A stretch of 64,000 nucleotides of DNA from the NCBI GenBank assembly GCA_013368445.1, contig JAACJO010000004.1:1984001-2048000 (forward strand), written 5' to 3'. Numbering within the stretch: position 1 is the stretch's first letter; each line of letters begins with the position of its first letter. Positions 1-10,200 of this stretch are shown one piece after another. Origin of the DNA: Leucocoprinus leucothites (taxonomy: Eukaryota > Basidiomycota > Agaricomycetes > Agaricales > Agaricaceae). Made by a program: the position numbers and the translations under genes. A model generated the notes under the pieces. That model ran no database searches, was not told the origin of the DNA, and worked only from the letters and a program-made list of their open reading frames with translations.

Positions 1-47
1 GACCGTAGCATGAGCCCAAATAAAGAGAAAGCAATCCCCTAAAGGAG

Positions 48-236
48 ATCCCCCGACGACATAAGCCAGTAGTGCAGCGGCGGAGTCATCGCGCCCAAGT
101 CGTGCAAGCAGAGGACGAGGGTCTGGGGCGGCAAAAATTAGATAACCAATAATGGGGGCGGTGCCCCCATAATAGTGGTTAAACTATTAAGAACAGATAC
201 TACACTTGATCTAAGCCAAAAGGCCAGAGTGGTAAG
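48..236 (-). ncRNA. U2 spliceosomal snRNA
   Basis: Read on the minus strand, the 5' part contains the near-invariant U2 block GGCCTTTTGGCTTAGATCAA followed by the branch-point recognition sequence GTGTAGTATCTGTTCTTA. After it come a perfect GC hairpin (about 149-166, stem IIa/b region), a T-rich Sm-type site TAATTTTTG (about 131-139), and a 3' stem-loop whose loop GCTGCACTACTG resembles the U2 A'/B'' loop. The GTAGTA segment (complement of 194-205) pairs with the intron branch site. The 5' end is placed about 10 nt before GGCCTTTTGGC and about 25 nt downstream of a TATA box. The 3' end is estimated from the closing of the last stem (GATGAC with GTCGTC) and may be off by about 10 nt. Confidence 0.93.
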
Positions 237-258
237 GAATCACCACGTAGAGGTGGGG

Positions 259-267
259 TTTATATAG
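259..267 (-). promoter_or_regulatory. TATA box of the U2 snRNA gene
   Basis: On the minus strand CTATATAAA lies about 23-31 nt upstream of the inferred U2 5' end, the spacing expected of a TATA element. The stretch from here to the 3' end of the next gene at 490 shows no other feature. Confidence 0.6.
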
Positions 268-489
268 GTTTGCGCGGCGCGCACGGACCATGCGAGTCTT
301 CTCAATCACGTGCATTTTTCCAATCAGAATGAGCGTTTGTAGATCACTTTAGAGTCATTTGAACGCTGAACGATAAGAGCTCAGCTTGAAGCTCCGAGTG
401 GTCTGTGGGGCGAGAAATATCTAAGCAAGGATTAAGGATAACTACACCCTAAACGTATTCCTCAAAGAAGCCACAGTTACTCCTGTAAC

Positions 490-2075
490 TCATGCCTTTG
501 TGTCCAAAACATGTTCTCTCAGCCATTTAACTGTATGACACAAGGCATCTAACGAAGATACCTTCCCCTCATATCCTAACCCACCCTTTTCCACGGGCAT
601 TCGAATGAGCGAATCGTCGTAAAAAAGATCGACCAGCACAGACTGATGCGAGGCGGGCTGCAGCTTTATAAGATCTCCTCCAACTCGTGGAAGAAGCTTC
701 TGCAGAACTGGAAATTGGTGATACAAGAGCTCATACCCCTCTATGCAATGAGAGAAGAGGTACATGAATGTGGGCGAAAGATTGAAAAAAGTGGTCTTCC
801 CGCCACTCAGAATATTCATGGCCATAGCCAAATCACCAAAACGGCAAGGAGGACCAACGACCAAGTAGGCATGACCACCAACATCCTTCCCGCCACGCTG
901 TGCTTCCAAGAGACGCTGCTCGTAGAGAAGGTGCGCTGAGACACAGTCTTCGATGTGGAGAAGATGCTGTACAGTATCTCCGCTCCATAACGGATTCAAT
1001 GGTCGACTGAGCAATCCAAGGAAGACAGGATCTTGGCGTGTTGGTCCGAAAATTATAGCACCCGGTCTAATGATACCAGTGCGAAGCTTCCCGTCGTTTG
1101 CCTGCAGGAAAGCCTGATGAGCATGACACAAACGTGAGCACTCCTTTCCTAGTTCACCTTATCTGCATTCCGAACTAATAGTTCTGCTCGGAACTTCGTC
1201 TCGGCATAGTTAGAAGTAAAGTCACGGTGCGTTCTGTATCGCCATATCACATCGCCCTTCCCCTCTGCTTCGCCTTCATCTGTGACAATTTGGGTGCATT
1301 TTTCACTCCTCTTGAACTCCCATGGGAATGAGAAAAGGCGCGCAGGCCTTGTCCCAACAGTGGCTGATGAGGTGTAGATAAGGATGTCCGCACTAGCTGC
1401 TTTACATGCGTCAATCACGTTTCTAGTGCCTCCCATATTGACTGCTACGCTGCGAGGAAGGAACGTCGTATGGCGCTCAAAATATCTGATCGTTGCAGCG
1501 CAATGGAAAACAGTCAGACCAGCCGAACGACCGTTATTCCTTGTCCAAGCTTTCGTGAAGGAGGAAACTATGGAGCCATAGTCAGTTACGTCTGTTTTGA
1601 CATATTCCACCCCTGCAGCAAGATGCTCCAGCTGTTCGGGAAGAGTAGGCGCCTGTAAGTCCACAATACGGATGTTTCCTGGTTCCTCGCCGCGCTTCAA
1701 GAGCCTGGCTACAATCCAGCTTCCAATGAATCCAGTCTGAGTCAAATCAAAAGTCACCATGTATTGCTGACCACGAAATGATGCCGAGATAGAACGTACC
1801 CCGCCCACCACAATATACCTGCGACCAGTCTTCGCATGAGGGTCCCGTCTGAAGAGTGATGCCTCTACTTCGCTAATTTTCTCTGCTGCTTGCTTCACCT
1901 GTAAAGGGGTCCACGAGGAGAAATTAGGATGAGGCGGCGAAGACTGTTTATAGAGCTTGTCATTATGCCATATGAAGTAGAGGAACGCAAGAAGCGCGAG
2001 ACCAGAGGTTAGCATCTCAACTACCAACAACTCTGTGTGAAGAGGATGTGGGAGTCCGGGAAATATCATACCCAT
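490..2075 (-). CDS. 3-beta-hydroxysteroid dehydrogenase/SDR family protein (Erg26-like)
   Basis: Three exons: 2075-1800, 1736-1158, and a last exon starting at 1113 or 1101 and ending at 490, giving about 490 aa. The N-terminus has a membrane-anchor segment (about residues 13-35, LLVVEMLTSGLALLAFLYFI). Splicing out 1737-1799 joins VVGG to GTGFIGSW and restores the Rossmann glycine motif GGGTGFIG. Further family marks are the YTSS serine, the catalytic YAETK (Y-x-x-x-K) and the RPGAIIFGP block. The family oxidises the 3-beta-hydroxyl of sterols using NAD(P); Erg26 acts in C-4 demethylation in the ER. Substrate cannot be read from the sequence, so sterol C-3 dehydrogenase is the leading guess, and other 3-beta-HSD-fold reductases are possible. 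The start ATG at 2075 is the first in frame before the anchor. Confidence 0.85.
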
Positions 2076-2203
2076 TTTAACTCAACCTGCGTTTGATGTG
2101 ATCAAAATTCGCCTGACAGCCGTGTTGACCAGACAATACGAATCTTAATAAGTAAATTCATCTATTTGCGGTCTTAGTACCACCGCACAAGAGGGCCGAC
2201 TGC

Positions 2204-4600
2204 CTACACAGACGGAGCCAGTAAGGGCGAGAGCTCCGAATTCTTGTACCTTCGAACTAGTCGTTTATTCAATGCGCCACTCCCTGATTCCTCGACGACT
2301 TCGATGATATCGTAGGATCCGAGTCTCGGTAAGAGTTTCATCCACATCCAATAATAAGCAGCTGTGGCCTGAGAGTGTATTAGTGCGAGTATAGCGCATG
2401 TTGAATTTGCGCTGAGCACTCACCAGTAGAGCGAAAATGGCCGCCGCACAGTGCCTGATTCGAGTCAAAACCAGCGTCCCACTATTTGGAGTACTCAAAC
2501 TCACGTTGCATACCAGAATGACACGTCGCTATGACCGGGTTCTGGAGGTACCCTGCAAAAAATCATTAAGCGTGAAGGGAATCGGAGGAATGTTGTATAC
2601 GGTTATTCACCATGGCATGACCAACAAAAGTAAACAGGTCAACAAGAAGACTATGACCAGACTGTTTCTTGCTTGTAGAGGTGACGGGGGAACTCCAGCA
2701 AACCTCCGTCTTTGACGCAAGATCCACACGCCTATAACTACAAGAACTTGGAAAAGCTGGGGAAAATCAATGTTTTGGGCATCAAAAGGGAGAGTGATCC
2801 ACCTACGTAACCAGGATAGGCTGCTAAGTTAAGAACGAAGTTAAACGTGTCTTTGGCTGGAACAAGTAAGATCAGTAGTATACTGATGCCTCCCTTAATC
2901 GCCACGGGGCCGATAGGTGTGCCAAACGGCCGGGTCGAAGAGAGATGGGTTGGATAGGGTAAAAGCCCTTGTCTAGCGACTTCACGTATCAAACGAGCCT
3001 AATGCGGTCCTAGTAAGTCTTCAAATTCAATGTGGACTTCAGGATAAGACTGACGTGTCCAATCGTCTAAGATCGAGCTGATAGTGAGAACCAGATTTCC
3101 TTGAGTATGCGTGGAGACGTACAACGGCAACCTTGATGTAAAAATCAGTCAATGCTATATCACCCTACCCAGAAGATGTGCTTACCAGATTACCGAAACA
3201 ACTAAGTGCAACGAGGAAAGAAAGTATTCTTCCTCCCCAATGAGTCCCATAAACATGCTGAAAAAATAGCGCAGCAACGAGCTGGTTCGAGTTCTTGATC
3301 TCGTCGATGGGTACAGCAGCAGCGTACGCGATATTGATGAAGAAAAACAGAATTGCGGTGAGAACAAGTGCTATTCCACCAGCTTTCCTGGCAGTTCGAA
3401 CAGGATCCTGGTCTTTAATCTCAGAGAGGACATTGAAAGCATTGTGCCATCCAACAAAGCTGAAATTGGCCTTGACCTGAACATTGTCATAATTGTGGGA
3501 TATTCAGAGCGCCGTATCATGGTACTGACCAATCCCAGTGCCAGCGCGTTTAAGTTGTACGACGTTCCTTCGAATGGGCTCCTGAAGTTATCATAGGGGT
3601 CTTGGATGCCAGTCAAGCCCAGAAAAACCGCCAATCCAGTGGCGGCAACACTACAGAGCCAAAAGAAAATGAGCGTCAGCTACGATGGGTCAGCTATAGA
3701 GCTCACAACATCAAGGACAACACTTTCATGGACGACAAGAGCTTGACAATAGTGATAGACAATCTGGTAGAAAGTGCAACAGCTAGATAAGGTTTTAAAA
3801 CACGAATGTCGTCCAAGCTTCAAGATATGGGCCTACTCAAAATTGCAATCAGAAGCACTCCAATCGCTACTTGAGTTTGCGCTAGCGGTGTTACAGGTTT
3901 GTCCAAGCCATTCAAAATGTATTGAGCAAAGACAACGGCGTTCGTGACAGTAAACCTGGGTAATGATTGTCGTCGATGATGGGCCCCGGAGATGGAGAAA
4001 CAAGGTAATTACTCACGAGGTGAGTATCGTCGTGATCGCGAAGACAGTCGATACGAAATACTTTGGCTTTGGATAGGCTTGCTCCAGGAACACAACTTCG
4101 GCACCAGATCTGTCGGGAAACATGGATGCCAATTCGGTATACAAGGAGAGCCCACCTGTGGCCAAATTCAGGAATTAGCGACTTGTCCAAACTGGAGGCG
4201 CACTGCAAACGCACAAAAAGCAAAAAGAGGGGCGATAATCCAGAACAATAGGGCCATGCCGATGGACCCAACGGAATTTAAGATCGTTCCGGGTACAGTA
4301 AAAATTCCGGAGCTTGTGAAAGTATTGAATAACTTTGTATAGTTTAGTTTGTTTAAAACACATACCCAGTCATCTGTCCAACATTTAGCATTACAGCTGC
4401 GAACAGTGTGACGTGCCGTCCAAGGGGATTCGACTGTGAGGCGATACAGTGAATGCTGAACGGTAGCAGACAGGCACAACACTTACCATCTCAACGGGCG
4501 CGCCTGCATTCGAATTTTCCGGAGTCTCGCTATCGCTATCTTCTGTAGGAGTGGTGTTAGGGGTTGGAATTCTGGTGTCCTTGGCATTTAGGAGCGTCAT
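2204..4600 (-). CDS. L-type amino acid permease, MUP1 (methionine permease)-like
   Basis: A heavily interrupted gene, read from many short exons. A hydrophilic N-terminus (MTLLNAKDTRIPTP) is followed by the first helix NVGQMTGSGIFTVPGTILNS, the glycine-rich signature of APC-superfamily permeases. Other blocks include GLSLYTELASMFPDRSGAE, GLTGIQDPYDNFRSPFEGT, FVGWHNAFNVLSEIKD, REVARQGLLPYP and a C-terminal YYWMWMKLLPRLG before a polar tail. These match the fungal LAT/Mup1 group of plasma-membrane amino acid transporters. The donor T|GTGCGT with acceptor CACAG near 4190-4240 restores FAFCGLSLY. Exons around 3010-3130 are hard to place; two introns with a tiny exon are possible there. Substrate specificity is not readable from sequence. 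Confidence 0.88.
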
Positions 4601-5229
4601 AGCAAGTAGTGAATAAGCAGCAGCCCGTCAAGTTGCCTTCCAGACTATTTGTACCACCCTCTTGGCCCATTTTCACCATCCACTAGGGCGATGGCGTCAG
4701 CGGGACAGTGATAACATTTATAATACCGCCTCTGAGCTTCTGAGTAATACACGACACACTATGAGCTCGCATGACCGCCGTGAAACTGCGTCGTTGGACA
4801 CAAGAGCATAGAAGTGACTTGGTATTGGGGACGCCAAGGGCCCGATACCCAAATGCCCATGAGGCGCCTGGGGGAGTTAAACAAGAGAACAAGCTCGTCG
4901 ATCAACACATCATTGATACTCAGGGTCGGCGATCAACGCAACAAAGAAACGTGACTCCTCAGCCAACTCGCCCTTGGCTCTGGAGTTGTCTCAAGCGGAA
5001 AAGGAAGTAATAAACCCTCCGGGACCGGAAAACCAGCACAAGTTAGATTCCTCAACCATATGCGAAACATGATAAGGCTAATATTGGCAAGGAATAAAAG
5101 ATAGAACCGAATGAAACTCGGAGAAAAATCTAAACATCGGAACTCAAAGGTCCAAGAGAAGTCAATAGGCCGACGTTGATCACAGATCATCGCCCAAGCC
5201 ACACCTATAACCATCGCGTCCGATTATGA
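4601..5229. other. intergenic: permease upstream region and 3' flank of the secreted-protein gene
   Basis: About 630 bp with only short open frames that lack family motifs or coherent splice chains. It should hold the permease promoter. No clear TATA box or repeat was seen. Confidence 0.5.
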
Positions 5230-7899
5230 TTAGGAATTAGAAGCATTCTTACACTCTGACAGTTGTTGGTTGCAAGCCGCAACTGTGAATCCGTCCTTAT
5301 TTCCAGAAGCATTGGCAGCATCGGCACATTGGTTATTTTGAACATCACTGGAAATAGGTGAGTTTGGAAATATATACAAGACCTTTCCATGACAGACTGA
5401 CCAAGATCGTGATACTGCACTTCGTTCATCATTGAAGGTAGCACTTGTGCCTTCGACGCTGAAAGAGCCATTGCCAAGATTCTGGACAACAGGCGCAGTG
5501 ACACCTCCAAGGTCCCCAGTAAACCTCTGCAGGTTCGAGGGCTTACTGGCAAGATTATTGGCTGAAGTTGCTGCAGGCGAGGTTGTGGTCTAATAGAGGG
5601 TTCCTTTGTGAGCCTAGAAGATGAATTTGAAGACAACATACCTCTGAAATTGTGCGAGTCGAGCTAATAGTGGCTGAGCCTCCTTCGGGCGACGAGGCTC
5701 CTCCATTATTACCCGCTCCTCCATTATTACCTGCTCCTCCATTATTACCCGCTCCTCCATTATTACCCGCTCCTCCAACAGGTCTGCCCTGGTCATCAAC
5801 CCGCTGAACGTCGGCAAAATTCTGTAAGGAAATCCATTAGCTTATGAGCTGAGAAAAGTGAGCAGAGCGACTGGTGGTACATACAGTCTGAACACCGAAG
5901 ACGGCATTGAATGCATCAGCCTGACTACCTGAGCCAGGCGGTGTGGCATCGGAGGCAGCAGTGGTGGCCCGAGCACAAAGGTCCTTGGCCGCCTGATTGG
6001 CATTACAAGAATTGGTCAACTGATCGCAAATGAATCCTGTACACAATTTTATGAGTTGCGACATTAGCCGAACAAAGGGCATGTTTGCTCACGTGTGATG
6101 ATACTAATATCATTCGCAGATCCATGGCTGAAAGAGTCTGTTGAACAGGTTTAAAGATAACGAAAGTGGTTGAATGCGTCAAATAAGATGCGTACTCTGA
6201 TCTGCAGGCTCAAAGCTGGTCTCTTGCCTGTTGTCGAAGCCGACTCCAAAGGCAATCTCGGGAGTGGGACAAGATCCGAAATCGGCATTCCCGTCTGACG
6301 ACGAAGCCGAAATGGCCGCACTTGAAGAGGTGCTGGTTGACGTGGGAGTGGAACTAGTTGTGGCGCTGGTTGAGGATGTACCGTTGTTCCCTCCGGTTCC
6401 TGGAACAACGTTGCCCTGGTCGTCAACTATGGATACGTCGGCGAAATTCTGTCAAAGACGGCCGTGTTAATTGAAAGGAACCCGTTGACAAAAGTGGAGA
6501 TCGAACCGTGGAGATCTCGAATGCTTCATTAAATGCGTCAGCCTGAGCACCGCCTGGAGAGGCAGAGGCGGCGGCAGTAATCGCAGTAGCACACAAGTCT
6601 TGCGCAGCTTGGTTTGCTTTGCAGCTATTGACCAAAGTATCACAGATAAACTCTAAGAGTATTGTCATCAGTGGACAAGGTCGTGGGTTCGTTGATGCTA
6701 GAACGTACGAGAAATGATGTTGATATTTTGTGCTGAACCGTGGTTGTACGACGCTGTGTATAACAATAAAAAGCTGAGCCCGGTATGCTGCCATTAATCA
6801 CTCACTTTTGTCAATAGGTTGGAAACTAGTTTCCTTCCTGCCGTCGAAACCAGCACCGAACTCTATCTCTGGGGTCGAGCAACTTCCAAAGTTAGCACTG
6901 CCAGATGAGGCTGAACCAGTAGGAGCAGGCGCGTCTGTTTGTTGGGGCTGTCCAACAGTAATGGTAACAGCATCTGTCAATGTGGCGGCGGCAGGATTGG
7001 TGGCCGACACCGTCACGGTAACAACAGTTTGCTAAATATTGTATTCAGCTTATGCCCAAGCAAATGGCGGGAAAGGCTCACCGTGCATGCATTGTCGGAG
7101 ACCTCGGCGCGAACGGCTGTCGCGGTTGTAGCTGGTTGTTCAACATCAATATTGCTAAAGCCGTGATCCTGATCAGCTCAGCAGAACCAACAGGATCTGT
7201 TCAGACTGCTCACTCAGTGGCACCGGTATTACCACCGGTTGTGCTTCCACCATTGAACGGGATGGTGTTAGGTTGATCACCTTTTCGAACACTTTTACCA
7301 GCAGCGGGATCGAAGAAAATTTCTGGGTCGTTGGCAGGATCTTGGGCTTGTACAAGACCGTCCAGCTCTGAATTCTTGGGTGCCTTCTGACAGAAGACGG
7401 AGTTCCGAAGGGTTGGGGGGTTTGTGGTAAAGTCCTGAAGACGAGAGCTCGAATGGCTGTAAAACGCACGATACAACTCAGGACTTACAGGGGGAGTATT
7501 TTTCTCAGCTTGGCGGTATTCTTGAGCAATTGCAATCATATCAGCTTGGGTGGCGGCATCAAATTGTCGACTAGCATCTACCAAGAAGTTGGCGAGAGCT
7601 CCAGGCATATCCTTGAAACATATCTTACCAATTATTGCGTCTGCCATATCCTGCTGGCTACATTCGGGCTGACCCGCAAGCAGCGGGGTGACCGCCTGTC
7701 CCGCCAGAGTGCCACAAACCTGACCGGGGCAAGCATTCTGGAGCTTTTGAAGGACAGCCGGTTGTTCCTGGCCAAATCGCCTGGGATACAAATAAACTGG
7801 CCTGTTGTTTCTCTCGAGCCACCTTTCACGCCCGAAAGTTTGTTCCGCTGTTAACAAAAAGGAGAAAAGGATCAACCCGGCTGAAGTCTTTGAAAACAT
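5230..7899 (-). CDS. secreted modular protein with duplicated Cys-containing domains
   Basis: Begins with a signal peptide (MFSKTSAGLILFSFLLTAEQ). An N-terminal unit of about 190 residues includes CPGQVCGTLAGQAV and PECSQQDMADAIIGKICF. Two copies of one module follow: a first half with FGSCxTPEIxFGxGFDxRxE, then FICDxLxNSCxANQAAxDLC with QADAFN. Between and after the modules are Ser/Thr-rich linkers and a (GGAGNN)4 tract. The C-terminus has a block (SRSC|DVQNNQCADAAN, then DGFTVAACNQQ) seen at the end of many fungal secreted proteins; removing a GTCAGT..CCAG intron near 5350-5400 restores its Cys. The stop is at 5230-5232. This looks like an extracellular or wall-associated protein of unknown function. 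The start ATG at 7899 is chosen because the signal peptide begins there, although the frame stays open further upstream. Confidence 0.8.
5698..5776 (-). repeat. 18-bp tandem repeat encoding (GGAGNN)4
   Basis: Four consecutive 18-bp units (GGAGGAGCGGGTAATAAT with single-base variants) encode Gly-Gly-Ala-Gly-Asn-Asn in the linker of the secreted protein. Near-identity of the units suggests recent slippage or unequal exchange. Confidence 0.9.
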
Positions 7900-9318
7900 A
7901 TTCAACAAAGGAAGGGGAATCCAAGAAGGAATGAAGTGCTGGTTGAATGGGCTCGTCAAAAGTAATAAACAGACCCCTGGTCCGGAAAGAAATGAAGAAA
8001 AACAGCGGCCGTCAACGACCTGGAAGGAGGTGAAAGGTGAAGACCAGTGAGTATTCGTATGAAAGAAGGTCGCATCGTCCTTAAATACGGTGCAGGCCAC
8101 CCTGAACAAGCCTGGGTTGCATTTAGATCATGGTTGCTTTGCCTACAGCACTTGCAAAAATAATAAGCACCGATCACAGATAATGAGCAGCTGAATTGAG
8201 AGAGAACGCGATTTGGATGACCAAAATAATGGACAAGAATTCCGCCAAGGTTTACCCGATCAACCTTGTCGTATTCTATGTTCATTTTGCCACGTGGGGA
8301 AACTGACTCTTACGAGAGCCAAGAGACGAGAGAGGTACACCATCCTGAACATAGTCGTGGGAGGCCGGGTGCGCAGTAAGTACCTTCCCGCCTCTGACTG
8401 CATGCCTGTCTGCGAAATCACCAAGTTACGAGTGTCAGTCTAGTACAGTAGCTGACCAGAGCAAACATTAGTCTCACACAGAAGGATAAGGCACTGGGAA
8501 GTTGAAATCCCCACGCCGGTAGCGTCTTTGTTCGAAGACCATCAAGGCCGTTGTCATGACTGACTGAATCAATCAATGAATGCCGGGTATGTGCAAAGAC
8601 CTGAGAATCAATTTACCTGAATGTGACCTTCGTTGTTAGGTCGATAGAGGTTGATAAACCGAATCTCTGGGCTGGAGCCAGATATTCAAGACCTTGTAGG
8701 GAGCTGATCGATGGATACTGGATCTTGCCCACCGGTTCTCTTAACAACATTCACACAAAGAAATGAGTTATCGGTGTCACGGGGTGTAAAGAATCAAACT
8801 CGAGATTACTCACGACTAGACTCCCATTCAATCTCTCTCAAGATGCGCGGTTTTCAGTTTTGCCCGACGTCGGTGTCCTGTAGGGGTATGTTGTCTTGTT
8901 AGCATCTTCAATGACAGGAAGAAATTGTACCCGGACGAGAGAATGCTTTATGTGATCGGGTATCTCGTGTTGGCACCTACAGTCACTTCGGAGGTATATG
9001 GCTAAAAGCCCACTTGGGGTTTAAATGCAACCATCAGCGCGGTAAATACCGGGCCGCCTTCTATATACGTGTACGGTCTCTTTAGCGCTCTGCTGAAGAT
9101 GTTTTGTGTTCTATAATGAGGTTCTGGTTGGCGACTGAGATTTGGAATTTGACCAAGAAGTTTGGGGGGAAAATAGCACAGATGAAGAGAAAAATGATTT
9201 TCTTCGTTGTCCAAGGAAGTAGAAATCTACACGCAACAACGCGACCACCACAGTCCGAGATGCACCGTCACGCTTGAACAACTACATCATCCCCAATATA
9301 TTCCAGCTCTATGATAAT
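7900..9318. other. intergenic, no gene supported
   Basis: About 1.4 kb between the secreted-protein gene and the 3' end of COX4. The frame upstream of 7899 is open to 8109 but has no signal-peptide logic. Short frames at 8500-9214 contain coding-like snippets on the minus strand, but no ATG-to-stop model could be assembled. It should contain the promoter of the secreted-protein gene. Confidence 0.5.
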
Positions 9319-9902
9319 CTAATGATGCTCAGCGTGTTCTTCACCGTGGAAGTCAATAGCATAGACTTCGGACAGTCACCATCAGCAAAAGGACGTGACT
9401 TCTAGAGGCCACATGAACTCACCCGAACCGCACTCCTTGCACCGGCCTTGTTTATCTTTATGAACATTGAACCAGACAACATCATGAGAGTCAGCAGGAA
9501 CCCCAGTACACCCAATAATCCGTTCTACGTCCTACAAAGTATGAACCAGGATCAGCACACTATCCTCAAATCCTACAAAAACGGAAAAAAAACGCGCACA
9601 TAAGAAGGAATGAGGACGGGGCTAGCCTTGGTGCCAATTCTGCTCGAGTCCAATGGACCCTCATCGAAAATGTTGAGACCCTCGGTTTCTCCGAGCAGCT
9701 GCAGACGTTCCAAACCGGTAGCCTGGTCAAGGTCGGTCGGGACGGTTCCGGGTTTGGCACCGGGACCGTAAAGTTGAGGTGGGGGAGGACCGCCAGAGGA
9801 GATGCGGAGAGTAGTAGAAAAGGCACGAGAGGCCTGTTGTTTGTTAGCAGCACGAGCTGCGAGAGCCGCGGGACGGGCTGCACGGAGGGCAGTTTTGAAC
9901 AT
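9319..9902 (-). CDS. COX4: cytochrome c oxidase subunit IV (yeast Cox4 / animal COX5B)
   Basis: Three exons, 9902-9600, 9531-9423 and 9365-9319, give a 152-aa protein. The N-terminus is an Arg/Ala-rich mitochondrial presequence (MFKTALRAARPAALAARAAN) ending near RAFSTT. The mature part has PTDLDQATGLERLQLLGE, DSSRIGTKASP, then DVERIIGCTG, DSHDVVWFNVHK and GRCKECGS, and ends HGEEHAEHH. The Cys pair in GRCKECGS and the upstream CTG cysteine fit the zinc site of this subunit, a structural component of respiratory complex IV in the inner mitochondrial membrane. The 68-nt first intron (donor GTGCGC) joins LIPSY to DVERI as in relatives. Length and motif order are typical; nothing unusual. Confidence 0.96.
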
Positions 9903-10200
9903 GGCGCAGAGCAGAATATTATTGCAAAGAGAGAAGTGAGCAGTGACACAAATGTCACGGTAAAGCCAGGGTCACACCGTGACACTTCCGCAGAATCCCG
10001 ATTGCACTCGCCTTTCGAGCCTCGATTCTGGACTAGCAGTAGCCGGAAGTTCCTTCATTCTAGACTTGCGTCCGAGTATCAAGGATACGATACCAATTGG
10101 ATCAAATTCGTTAAAATTGTACAAAATTGTACCATGTGTATAAGATCATACATATACAGGACGAAGGAATAGTTGAGTAACTGTTTCATTAATCAAATAA

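Noticed and set aside
4933..5214. 93-codon minus-strand open frame upstream of the permease
   Set aside because: No motif, no link by splicing to the permease N-terminus, and its position fits a promoter region.
9566..9985. 139-codon minus-strand frame over COX4 exon 1
   Set aside because: Shadow frame of the clearly identified COX4 exon.
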